Below are positions 30,601 through 39,400 of a DNA stretch of 64,000 nt, in pieces (position 1 is the first letter of the stretch; the number at the start of each line of letters is the position of its first letter). The notes under the pieces were generated by a model, which searched no databases, was not told the origin of the DNA, and worked only from the letters and a program-made list of their open reading frames with translations. Both the position numbers and the translations under genes were made by a program. This DNA is from Symbiodinium natans (Eukaryota; Sar; Dinophyceae; Suessiales; Symbiodiniaceae): contig CAJNDS010002421.1 in the NCBI GenBank assembly GCA_905221605.1, forward strand, positions 9,926 through 73,925, given 5' to 3'.

Positions 30601-32156
30601 AACGTGGTGTGCGCAGGATTAAGGAGTCCTTGCAGACGTTGAGGTCAGATCTCAATCAGGAAGGGCTTGACTTGTGCTACAACCATGGAGGATTTGCCAG
30701 TGCGTTGTGCTACGTGTGTGGAAGTTTGAACAGATTCTCTAAAGCGCACGGGAGTGACATGGCACCTTGTGATCTTGTGCTTGGGAGGCCCAGTCCAAAA
30801 GGACCCTTCACTTTGTTTGGAGCCATAGTCCTAGCAGAACTTCCCCAATCAATCAAGGATCTCGCCCCTAACCTTCCCAGGTTCACCGAAAGTGCCTTCC
30901 TCCATCCCATCCTTGGGTCACAGGCCATCAAAGTTCGAGCGCTCATCCGAGTCGAGGGACAGTTGGTGCTAAAGACATTCGCAGCTACGTCGGTGAAACT
31001 TTGTGTACCCTTGACATGGCGTCTGGAACTTGTTGAGGGCATCGTTGGAACTCTTGGTGGAGGCCCCCAGTTGCCTTCAGCAAGTGAGGAGCGCGAAGTT
31101 CTTGAGCCACCTGTGTCACTGAGAGCCCCAGCGTCAGGTCCTCCAGCTCAATGGGTGAGAACTCATGGATACACGGAAGGATGCTCAGCGTGTGACAATG
31201 CACGACATGGGCGTAGGCTGGGCGGTGCGCATACGAGAGCCTGTCATCGGAGGTATGAACGCTGGTTGACAGAGTCCATGGCATCTGATGGTGCTAGAGT
31301 GGCTATGCAGCCACCTTTGGATGCATCACGTGAAGCCGGAAGTGGATCGGCTAAGGCAGGAAGGTCCCAGCAGTTTGAGACCAATGTTGAGAGTGATGAG
31401 CGGAGATTGGTGTTGAAGGACGAAGGTCGAGAGGAAGTGATGCCGATTCCGGTGGGAATCCCTGCACCAATGGCGGGGCGCCCACCGTCATCTTCTGAAC
31501 ATGAACCACGACCAGAGAGAGAGCAGCGCTCAGGTGGAGAGGTGTCGACTCGTGGTGTTGCTTCCGGGAGTACAGGTGATGAGCCAGAGTTGAAGCGTGT
31601 GCGGGTAGTTGAGCCAGCATCACCATCAGCATCATCACGACCTTCACTGCTACAGCGCAGGCCCGCCAAGTCATCCGAGCACATGCAAATGGACGAGCAA
31701 GGATCAAGCCCAAGGGTGCCAGAGCAAAAGGGGGTGAAGAGGCATCCTGATGTTGAGCTTGTTGATCTTGAAGATGAGATTCGAGCCTCAGGACCCCAGG
31801 AGCCGAGACGACTCGAGGGCTTGTGCTGGTCCAGCAACGCATGTGAAAGTGTTCTGCTGAGCGACGTTGTGACAAGTCCGAGCATGTTTGATGTGGAGGT
31901 GAACAGCATTCGATTCCGAGATGGAAGTCAGGACGCGAAGAGTGAGAGTTTCATGTTGGGAGGACGTCGCGTGTTGATTTGGAAGCCAATGCCGAGACCT
32001 CAAGAGTGTTGGCAGAAACCATCAAGGTCATCACTGCTTGGAAGAACAGAGGGCTTTGGATCCACGTTCACGTGTCCACGCCTTGCTCTTCAGGATCGCC
32101 ACTGCGGAACTTTGTGCAAAGATGTACAAAATCTGATCTTGAGTGGGAGGCGTTGA
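27648..32156 (+). CDS. Gag-protease-integrase polyprotein of the first retrotransposon (1502 codons)
   Basis: Residues 1-180 are Gln/Gly rich; 190-480 are a Gag-like helical region (EKWSTREQEVAGFADYV). Two zinc knuckles lie near 497-510 (CGRCGRKNHKTENC) and 518-531 (CFSCGELGHISAHC), then a Lys/Gly tract at 536-580. Protease: WWLLDSGAGVTVL near 673. Integrase: HRLQGHTPYHPGCRHCQ near 840, then D in VADFFYL, D in LITDAEG and E in VAERGVRR, spaced about 69 and 35 residues, a good DD35E fit. Residues about 1180-1400 are disordered and charged. The frame then leaves the methyltransferase-like piece, which continues in another frame from 31979. No reverse transcriptase is present. Confidence 0.88.
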   Translation: MASGPASPDRLEQGLRDGRSRGQGVETPGQSSDPWGAYLQQQQQARQQAVQQAQQYVGMQAHACQFPPVPAGGIDSELSSLSGGMAGRQAGIGAVSAGACGTQSAVPVHGCLGQGMAGQDVLVQMQQLISMMSPQQAQAAQTALQEQLGMQARGVPEQFGPVPVPVGPRREQFMPQTSGVLPGAGMQAGMTQSFESRDVFSRSEKWLGQPPVTHAEKWSTREQEVAGFADYVVSLQSWAALASVVFAEEIGMCVRWPDTIWQHSLNEEQKTRSVRLYGLLKAAFLDHARATLMIQAFSEGLPLDGSLADPARSLGNVNCGYELLRQLAQQFSLRSRAEALSMRSELLHRIFALRNSEMNAATMVGDVIRKIDIEVSRYAKLLGTLPTALDRQGLSIGDGDMLVILLRSLPEEAKKYVLHHSGAETYQSCRSAALRFERQQRLFLDLNLSPGKKQQVYEVFDMTAWDDDGQYECAWHEHDGAWHDVSVSAVSAERCGRCGRKNHKTENCSTDMSKVKCFSCGELGHISAHCSKAHGSASSSGKGKGKEKGKERGKGKDGKGKDKGKGKAKGKEKGAKGPGKGKKGKMFELVESLPPVPEHPQVDEGWGAFVWDESWSNSWDEQWADEIWNAAAADESVGESLQLSAVLPVEQPVCLEPLVIAGLRAEARHGEWWLLDSGAGVTVLSLKYAEMFGVYVDDSKRQHVGQEFSAANGSSVRMLGERTISVELLLENGSGENTWHAASMNVWVGDTNRNIISTTMLCFRGWSFSQNCAGIALATSAGLTAKEVTLFGNVPWLRLKPLLKSSQGSSNEVELSLSSISAEGGVLVAPVTRSTQAELAQHRLQGHTPYHPGCRHCQVARTVFQHRKRVNGRLESEVVADFFYLSSTGEDHRQVRADNLRVLVLVERMSMMTGAILTSGDLVATRTEIVKWLREFGLESGSSSVLLITDAEGAVSDLVTGASGEFSFQVRKAGPQHHEAVGVAERGVRRIKESLQTLRSDLNQEGLDLCYNHGGFASALCYVCGSLNRFSKAHGSDMAPCDLVLGRPSPKGPFTLFGAIVLAELPQSIKDLAPNLPRFTESAFLHPILGSQAIKVRALIRVEGQLVLKTFAATSVKLCVPLTWRLELVEGIVGTLGGGPQLPSASEEREVLEPPVSLRAPASGPPAQWVRTHGYTEGCSACDNARHGRRLGGAHTRACHRRYERWLTESMASDGARVAMQPPLDASREAGSGSAKAGRSQQFETNVESDERRLVLKDEGREEVMPIPVGIPAPMAGRPPSSSEHEPRPEREQRSGGEVSTRGVASGSTGDEPELKRVRVVEPASPSASSRPSLLQRRPAKSSEHMQMDEQGSSPRVPEQKGVKRHPDVELVDLEDEIRASGPQEPRRLEGLCWSSNACESVLLSDVVTSPSMFDVEVNSIRFRDGSQDAKSESFMLGGRRVLIWKPMPRPQECWQKPSRSSLLGRTEGFGSTFTCPRLALQDRHCGTLCKDVQNLILSGRR

Positions 32157-32515
32157 TGCGATCTGCAGAGAGGTATCTGAGGCTTGGAGATGGACGTACG
32201 TTCGAATTGCCAAAGCAAAACATGATTTGGAAGAGATGGGGAACACAGAATGTCCTTCGAGCCTCAGGTCTTGTGTATCCCGTAGATGTGTGGCTGTGCG
32301 CCACCGGCGTGTTGAGTCGAAGCGGTCTTCCAGTGTCAAAACGTCTCAGGTTCATGTGTTCACATCTCGAGTGCGCCCAGAAGCTTTTCGACATGTTTGG
32401 AAGCTGCAGTTGCCAGACACATGCCTCGTTCCATGACATTGACTACACAGCAACAGGGAGGTATAGCAAGGTGCTGGCAGAAGGGTTGGTCAAAGCCCTG
32501 AAAGCAACAAACTGA
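31979..32515 (+). CDS. C-terminal STPCSSGSPL domain in the -1 frame (frameshifted tail of the first element's polyprotein)
   Basis: Continues the polyprotein after a shift at about 31975-31985 (RRVLIW| to EANAETSRVL). It reads LWIHVHVSTPCSSGSPLRNF and CQTHASFHDIDYTATGRY and ends at TGA 32513-32515. The same domain closes the second element's Pol (YAHLSTPCSAGSGLRHL), so it is a conserved part of these elements. The PC in a ..STPC..GS loop is reminiscent of motif IV of cytosine-5 methyltransferases; that link is inference. The shift could be programmed, an inactivating indel or a sequencing error; no classical slippery heptamer is seen. Confidence 0.65.
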   Translation: MEANAETSRVLAETIKVITAWKNRGLWIHVHVSTPCSSGSPLRNFVQRCTKSDLEWEALMRSAERYLRLGDGRTFELPKQNMIWKRWGTQNVLRASGLVYPVDVWLCATGVLSRSGLPVSKRLRFMCSHLECAQKLFDMFGSCSCQTHASFHDIDYTATGRYSKVLAEGLVKALKATN

Positions 32516-32659
32516 AAGGGGGATCCGATTTGGTTTCATCTTACGCCACACATGATCAAGTCATGTGAGGAGTATAGTCAGAGTGCGTTTTGCACAGTGC
32601 GTTTGCACAGCACTTGCGATTCTTTGTAACGCAAGTTTTCTAGTTTTCCCTCGGGCGTC

Positions 32660-33391
32660 ATGGTTGCACAGCCTTTGATGAGAGTGGCGATTTCAGTGGC
32701 CATTCTTGCGTTGATGAGCTCTGGAGTGGAGACTGCGAGGCCAGTAGAGCTTTGGGGAACCACCTTCATGGGCAGCGAGCTTGTACAGATGTTTGCTAGT
32801 CCGACTTGGGATCCAGTATGGATCATCATCATCGGGTGCTTTGTCAACGGCGTCTTGGTTGGTACGCTGATCATGACATGCTGTTGTGCGTGGGCATTGT
32901 TTTTCCGGATGAGCTATGGGCAGCAAAGAGCTGCTACACAGAACCCGCCTCTGGATGATGACACGATGAAGCCACAAGGTGCCCAAAACAACTCTATGCC
33001 TGAGAGAAGTCAACAGATGAACCCTCGTGAGCCAGATGGTAAAAAGGAGGCATCGTCGTTGAGAGCGAGGCCGAAGGCAGCTGGTGCAAGGGAGAAGCGT
33101 GCAAGTTCCAGCTGCAAGGATAGAGTGGACAAGCGCATCTTTGCTTCAGAGTCTCAGGGCATCTTTCATCACGATCAGACATGTCATCGCATGGAGGGAT
33201 CATGGCGAACTATGTGGCAGTGTGGGAACTGTAAGCCAGAGCCGGGCAACACAGAACTGTGTGTGTTCCCGTCCGGGGACAAATATCACAGTGTGTACTG
33301 CAAGCATGTGGCGGCCGTTACCTCCAACCCAACATGCATCACTCCGTGTTCGACATGTGTGACAGGGAACAGACCTCTGAGATTGGAGTGA
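32660..33391 (+). CDS. Membrane protein ORF of the first retrotransposon (243 aa)
   Basis: Starts MVAQPLMRVAISVAILALM, a good signal peptide or first helix. A second hydrophobic segment follows (PVWIIIIGCFVNGVLVGTLI, then MTCCCAWALFF). The middle is basic and disordered. The C-terminal part has two similar metal-binding-like units: HHDQTCHRM..WQCGNC and KYHSVYCKHVA..CSTCV. It occupies the place of a third ORF between Pol and the polypurine tract. An env-like role is possible by position only; I see no env family resemblance. Confidence 0.65.
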   Translation: MVAQPLMRVAISVAILALMSSGVETARPVELWGTTFMGSELVQMFASPTWDPVWIIIIGCFVNGVLVGTLIMTCCCAWALFFRMSYGQQRAATQNPPLDDDTMKPQGAQNNSMPERSQQMNPREPDGKKEASSLRARPKAAGAREKRASSSCKDRVDKRIFASESQGIFHHDQTCHRMEGSWRTMWQCGNCKPEPGNTELCVFPSGDKYHSVYCKHVAAVTSNPTCITPCSTCVTGNRPLRLE

Positions 33392-33443
33392 TCATCTGAA
33401 GATGTCGTCATCTGAGAGTGAGGTGAGACAAAAAGATCATCCC

Positions 33444-33452
33444 GAAAGGGGG
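33444..33452 (+). promoter_or_regulatory. Polypurine tract of the first retrotransposon
   Basis: GAAAGGGGG immediately before the TGTGG of the right LTR, the normal position of the plus-strand primer. Confidence 0.8.
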
Positions 33453-33786
33453 TGTGGAAATCTGTGTATAGACACGTCTGCGGGATGCCTTTTAGGCCAA
33501 GGCGCATGTTTGACGTGCTTACTGTATGTCCGGGACGTACAGGTCTTCCCTGAACAGTCGAGCATGTTTTTCCTTGAGATTTTGTTTTGTAGGAGAAGTG
33601 AGCTTGCGTAGGTGGCGTCAACTGGGTTTTTCCAGTTTTACTTTTGACTCTTGGCTCAAGGTCAAGAGAGCTGAGAAAGCAGTAAGGAGGCAGGACAACT
33701 GCACGTCGCTTTGTGTGACCGAGAAAGTGCTGTGCAAGTGCGAAGCTGTGTGTAAGTTGGGTTTGTGCTGTTTAGAAACTTTTACA
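33453..33786 (+). repeat. Right LTR of the first retrotransposon
   Basis: 334 bp, matching the left LTR with one difference seen (C at 33530). It contains TTGGCTCAAG at 33651-33660 followed by GT. Confidence 0.93.
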
Positions 33787-34047
33787 ACATGTGCAAGACA
33801 TCATGTCAACTGTAAGGGCACTCAAAAGGAAGTCAAAAAACTTTCTCACACAAGCGAGCGCATTCGCGGCTAGAGGGCAAGAGTTAAGGTAAAACGAGCC
33901 TTGGTGGCTGAACGTGTCAGCTGCTGGGCTTTGCCAGTGGCTAAACTGGACCGGGTTAAACCCTTTCGTGTCTTTGTGACACTTTTTGGGGGGCTGACGG
34001 TCATCTTGCGGCGTTGATTGGAACCTGTTCTTGCGGTTTGGTGCCAA
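33787..34047 (-). pseudogene. Upstream half of the host ORF cut by the first retrotransposon
   Basis: On minus an open frame from ATG at 34047 (MAPNRKNRFQSTPQDDRQPP) leads to SALTVDMMSCTC at the target site, continuing in phase with RINYEFALHE on the other side (27249). An alternative start of the coding part is a splice acceptor CCCTTACAG before TTGACATG. On plus, 34041-34100 encodes PVFITGAPGSGKTRLCV, a textbook P-loop, so this stretch might instead be a small fragment of a plus-strand NTPase. The strand is therefore unsure. Confidence 0.4.
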
Positions 34048-34590
34048 TCGCTCCTGTCTTCATCACTGGTGCCCCTGGCAGCGGCAAAACACGCTTGTGC
34101 GTTTCTGGAAGTGCTTGTTGTCTTGTCGAACCAGCAGACTCACCCTTTACACCGCACATCGCAACCAGTCAGTGCAAGTCAAAATCAAGGCCGTCGATTG
34201 GTTACCGCTGCCTCGCCGATTTTGTCCGCAGTTGCACCTCCGCATTCTAGCCGGTGGACACTGCGCCGGAGGGCGTAGAAAGATTACAAATTGGACCTGT
34301 CCACTCACTGGAAGGCTGCACGTAATAACTTTCCGTGCTGGTTTTAAAAACCATCGCAAACACCATGGTTCCGGAATTGCTGGTTCTAAAAGTATCACAA
34401 ATAGCACGTCTTCAAAAATCGCCTTTCCAAAAACTATTGCAAAACCATGGTTCTCAAATTTGCTGTTTCCAAAAAACTCTTCCTAACCCTTTAAGGGGAA
34501 CCCCTTAAAGCCCCCTTGAAGCCCCCCTTAAAGCCCCTTGTAGCTCCCTTAAAGACCCCCTTTGCTGAAGGGGGAGGGCATTTGCCCCTG

Positions 34591-35164
34591 TGTGAAAATA
34601 TGACATTTCTTTGTTTGCCTAGTTGCTTGCAGGTACATGTGTAGGACATGAGTGCTGTGACATGGCAAGAACATGTTTGTTTTGGCATGAGCATGTTTGC
34701 ATGACATGAAGGTGCTTTGACTTGACATGTTTTGGTTTGCAAGTCCGATGATGAGTTTTGAGAAGCACAGAGAGGCTTTTAGCTCTCGGGAGTTGACCTG
34801 AGAGTCATCTGGAAGTGCTGAAGCAAAGCTCTGAGGAACAGACTTTGGCCGTTACTCACTCCGTGTGCTTTGCCCCGTCGTTCGTACCGTGTCGTGACCG
34901 TTTGACACTCGACTGAGGCATTCTGAGAGCATGCTGTATGTTTTGCAACAGACCTGAAGTCCTGAACCAGTAACCAAGATGTTTTGCATGTTACTTTTGT
35001 CTTCTCCTTTGTCTAAACAAAGTTGAGATGTCGTTTGAAGACTTGAAGCCTTTGCTCTTGGAGAGAGCACCTTTGCTGACCAAAGACAGTGCAGCTGAAC
35101 ACTGACGTGTTTGGCTCAAGTGCGAACGGAAAAAGCAGTCTGCGCTGAAGCTCTGCTTTTCACA
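34591..35164 (+). repeat. Left LTR of the second retrotransposon
   Basis: 574 bp with TGTG...CACA ends. It contains TTTGGCTCAAG at 35110-35120, identical to the last eleven bases of the dinoflagellate spliced leader. It is unrelated in overall sequence to the first element's LTR. Confidence 0.93.
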
Positions 35165-35176
35165 TGGTAGCGGAGC
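35165..35176 (+). promoter_or_regulatory. Primer-binding site of the second retrotransposon
   Basis: TGGTAGCGGAGC, the same 12 bases as in the first element, directly after the left LTR. Confidence 0.8.
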
Positions 35177-35204
35177 GTCCTGAAAAGACGTTCCAGGAAA
35201 AGCC

Positions 35205-36425
35205 ATGGCCCAAGTTCCGGACGCGTCTACAGTGCCAGTACCTGATGTGAGCCCTGAGGAAGAGGCTTTGCTGTTTGGGTCTCAAGGACAGCCGACAGCA
35301 CCTGCTGGAGGAGCGAACCCTTTTGCGTCGCCTCCGGCAACTCCAGCTCAAGCTCATGCTTCGCCTGCTGGAAGCCAAGTGGGTGGAGTACAAGCTGGAA
35401 ATGGCCTTGGTGAAGGCAACTTCCAAGCCATCTTCATGGAAATGCTAAGGCAACAAAGTCAGGCCAACCAGCAGAACCAGCAGTTGATAGCTGCCCTCAT
35501 GAGAAGGATGGATTTGGAAGAGAAGCGTCGAAATGAGGCTGAAGAGAAGGCAGCGGAGACCGCACGTTTGGTTGCGGAGGCTGCAGCTAGAGCCAAGACG
35601 GAAGACCCTTTTGCAGCTGCACCGAGCACACCTTCTGTGCCTTTTGCAGGAGCTACCTCGTCTTCAAGTTCTGTTCGGAGCCCACTGGTGCAGAATAGAG
35701 CGGAGAAGTACCTTCCATCTCTGCCGATGCTAGAGCATCAAGGCATGAACAAGGGCAGAATGCGAGAAGTCGAGACATGGCATGCCTACTTGGAGACACT
35801 GTCATCGTGGCTTGCTCTTCAAGATGAGTCTTTCGTTCGAGAGTTGCAACTCTGCGTCAAGCAAAAGAATGAGATCCTTCAGAAGGATTTGGCGGATGAT
35901 GTTGCTGCTCGAAGTGCGAAGCTTTACTACTATCTCACCCAATCTCTCTCACGTTGGGAAAGATGGTGAAAGGAGGTGATAAGATTTCGTTGATCGAAAG
36001 GCGTCTACAGTGCCTGCGGGTTACGAGCCTGTGGGGACCATTCACGCAGCAATTACAGCATTCGTGTCTTTCGCATGGAAAGCTGTCTACGTGCGGGGAG
36101 CAGTGGCATCAAGTTGGGCGACATTACGATGAAAGCATCAAAGGACGGACGGCAGGACCGCAATCCGTTTCACTTGGACGGGACGAGTGGGAACGAGGTT
36201 TTCTCGTGCCGGGGGAGCCAAGCTTGGGAACTGGTTCAGAGTTTGCGTCCTAACGGCAGGCTGACCGATGGCGTTTTTGCGGCAAGCCTATGAGCAAGGA
36301 GCTCAGGGACTAGTAAGTCGTTTTTATCGGGAAGGCAAAACGACTGGGACCATCGTCTGAGCGATAGCCTTCGGTACTATGAGGAGCAGCTTCGTCTGTG
36401 TGAGGGTCCTTTTTCCTCAAATCGG
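35205..36425 (+). pseudogene. Gag of the second retrotransposon, interrupted
   Basis: The frame opens at ATG 35205 (MAQVPDASTVPVPDVSPEEE), has a coiled-coil-like EEKRRNEAEEKAAETARLV and reaches KLYYYLTQSLSRWERW before TGA at 35967. Further Gag-like pieces follow in the same frame: KLGDITMKASKDGRQDRNP, GNEVFSCRGSQAWELVQSLR, then SDSLRYYEEQLRLCEG leading into the zinc knuckle of the next ORF. Between them are stops and at least one frame change (35970-36060 and 36290-36360). Inactivating mutations are the simple explanation. Confidence 0.7.
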
Positions 36426-36428
36426 CAG

Positions 36429-39400
36429 ATGTCGGGAAAGGGTGACAAGCTTTGTGACCACTGTGGACGAAAGGGACACTTGGCTAAGGACTGCTGGAGC
36501 CGTCAGCGTGAAGCCGGTGAAAAGGGCAAGAAGGGCGACAAGGGCAAGAAGGGCGATGGCAAGGGAGCGCAGAATCCCAAAGGAAAGCCACGCTCTCCAA
36601 CGCCGAAAGGCGGAAAAGGCGGCAAAGACAAGGAGCAGAAGCCCGACAAGCCTGATAAAGGCAAGGGCAAAGGCAAGAAGAAGAAGGCTAGAGCCCGGGC
36701 TATGGGAGAACCAGAGTCCGAGGCAGAGTCCGAGTCTTCGAGGACCTCCACCGTGATGGCGATGAGGTTTGCCAAGCCTTCTGCTGTACGAGAAGTACTG
36801 AGCCAGCCTGAGCCTGAGAAGCCTAAGCCCGTAGAGGCAGTCCCTAGACCGGCCGCTGTAGAGCCGAAAGTCACTGTAGATGAGAAGGTAGGCACCCTGA
36901 CTGGAAGCACCTCGAAGGGAGATGCGGCATACGTCTGCGCTTCGCTGCAGGTAGAGCATCGTGATGTGTGGCTGGTCGATAGTGGAGCCACATGCCACAT
37001 CGTATCAGCAGATCATCTGTCAGGATTTCGTGTCTGCAAGTACCATGATCGCACGGTGACGCTCTATAGTGCCTCAGGAGACATCATAAACGTATCGAAT
37101 GTCGTTGATCTGGAAGTTCGTTTCGGCGACGTTTCGTTGACGTTGGAGGACGTCCTTGTGGCGGACGTGCCTTTTAATGTGGTATCTCCGTGGTCCGCGT
37201 CGGAACGGGGCTGGAAGACGCACCTTGCGCGCACCGGGTCTCGCATTTACAAGGGTGGAAAGAAGAATGTCCGCCTGGTTGGGGCGAAACGGGCCTGGTG
37301 GGCGATTAGCGGAAAGAAGCAGAAAGCTCCTAAACGCCCATCCAAGGGATCGGACATGGAGATCGACTCTCTTCCTGTTGACAAGGAACCCAGGAAAGAC
37401 ATTACTGCAGGACCAAGCATCCTGAAGAAGACTTCGAAAGAAGTGAAGAGTGATGAGAAGCCTGGAAAGGACGAGAAGTCTATCCGCCATGTCTTGACGG
37501 GAACGCCATTTGAGTTCATGTTGCGCGGTTTGAGGGCTGAAGTTAGGAGTAGGTCCCTGGAAATTCCTGAAGAACACGCCGTTAGGAAACCGCACGACAT
37601 GATCTGTACTAGAAAAACGGATGTCCTGAGTGGTGATAGGAGCCTGTGTTCCGAAAGTCTGGTTAGGAAACTGCATGATTCTGTTAGGAAATGCCATGTT
37701 TTTGTCAGACAGCAACATGATTTTTGGCAGCGGCATGTGTGCGCAGTTTGGAACGTGATGTTTTTGCTGGCATGTCTTGTGAAGGGGTTGTGTTTGAAAG
37801 GTTTTTCGCTTCTGATCTTCGGCAGTGAAGGTTTGAGGTGTGCCCTTAAAGGAAGTGAGTGCCCCAAAGCAACCGAGCCAAGCATGTTTTGCATTAGGAA
37901 GCCCAAAAGACCTCAAAAAGGCTTGAAGTGCGCATGTTTGTCCGCAGCCATTTTGCTTGTGTGCGTGTCTTGGTTTTCCCTGAGGGAAGGTGCTGAGCAT
38001 GTCGGAACCTCGAATGGAGGTGGAGCAAGATTCCCACAACTCTCCAGCGGAGAGTACCGGGCAGGAGGTTGTGTTTTTGAATGCACCCGTAGAGCCTGCA
38101 CCAGCAGAGGCGGCGCCAGCCGAGACTGCGGACGCAGGGGCTTCAGTTGCCCCCTTCAATGTTTTCTCGAGGCCTCCGAGTCAAGTTGCAGTACCTTCGC
38201 CTTCGGTGGCTGCATCAGAGACAGGAGAAACGGAAGAGGAGGAAGCATGGGGAAGATGGAGGGCTCAAACGGTGGCATCCACAAGCAAGCCTTCGCAGCC
38301 ATCAGACGAGCCGCCTCTGATCGTGAAGTGGAGAAGCATGCTGAGGGGGCCGCGCTACAGGTATTTTATGCAAGCGATACGACAACAGCGAGAAGATCTG
38401 ATTGCATGTGGATACCCTGTGCCGGCAATTCCAGAGAACGACCTGGAACCTGCAGTTCCACTTATGTCTATCGGAGATGGACTCGTTTATTCTTCCCGCC
38501 AGGGGACCATCTTTGCGTCATTGACAGATGCTTTGGTGACCGACGGCTACCTCCTCGAGGTTGGACAGAAGCTCCTTGGGCGGATCCAACGTCCAGACCC
38601 AGGTGTGGGACCGTGCCTGGGAACGGGGTGGTCCAAGAGGCTTCGCGATCACGATCCCGATCCTCTGGATGGAACGCCCTACATCAGCGCAGAGGTTGCG
38701 TGGGCGCTGTGGCTGCCCGAGTTTCCGGAAGCCCCGGATCATGGAGGGATCCTTCCGGTGAAGAGAAAGAGGGATTTTTCCCAGCTCACCGACGAGTTGT
38801 TGGACGAGCATACTACAAGGTTCGAAATCGCGGGTCAAGGCCGCACTCTTCATCAACGCGGCGTGCGTGCAAGGGACGCGCGTGCCGCTATCGAAGGGTA
38901 TACTCCCGATCCAAGTCACCTACGCCACCAGAGTGGCGGGGACGTGGCTGCGCTGGGTTACATCAAGCGTATCCTCAAGGTCCTGACCGTTTACGAGGCC
39001 ATGCCGGAAGCGGAACGCAACCTTTTGGCTGGAATGTATCCAGACGACGTCGAGCTCCAGCTCGAGTGGGTGCCAGGCTCAGCCATCAGGCATGGGTGGC
39101 GTGCGTTAATGGGGGCAATGGATCAGCGCACCCGGCGCTATATCGAGTTCGAAGCAGTGGTCCGAAAACGGGAGGACTTGCAGTCCGCTCGACCCAAGGT
39201 CAAGGCCAGAAGGACGGCTGCAGCTGCTTCCACAGATACTGGAGGTGGAATTGGAGCGATGGACGAAGGCTCGGAGACTGGAGCGATGAACGAAGGCTCG
39301 GAGACTGGAGCGATGAACGAAGGCTCAGAGACAGAGTCTGCAGAGTCATCCTCGGCAAGTTCGTCGGACGAATCGATTCCAATGGGGGAATACATGATGC

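Larger units (their letters stand above)
27250..33786 (+). mobile_element. Complete Ty1/copia-type LTR retrotransposon lacking a reverse transcriptase
   Basis: Two 334 bp LTRs (27250-27583, 33453-33786) bounded by TGTGG...TTTACA, a 5 bp target duplication ACATG (27245-27249 and 33787-33791), a primer-binding site and a polypurine tract are all present. Gag, protease and integrase are in one long ORF. No YxDD reverse transcriptase or RNase H is seen; the body ends with a methyltransferase-like piece and a membrane-protein ORF. I see one difference between the LTRs (27327 T, 33530 C), so insertion is recent. Order gag-protease-integrase without polymerase suggests mobilisation in trans. Confidence 0.9.

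Noticed and set aside
33787-34590. tRNA or small RNA gene between the retrotransposons
   Set aside because: No cloverleaf, box A/B pair or other RNA signature found by eye.
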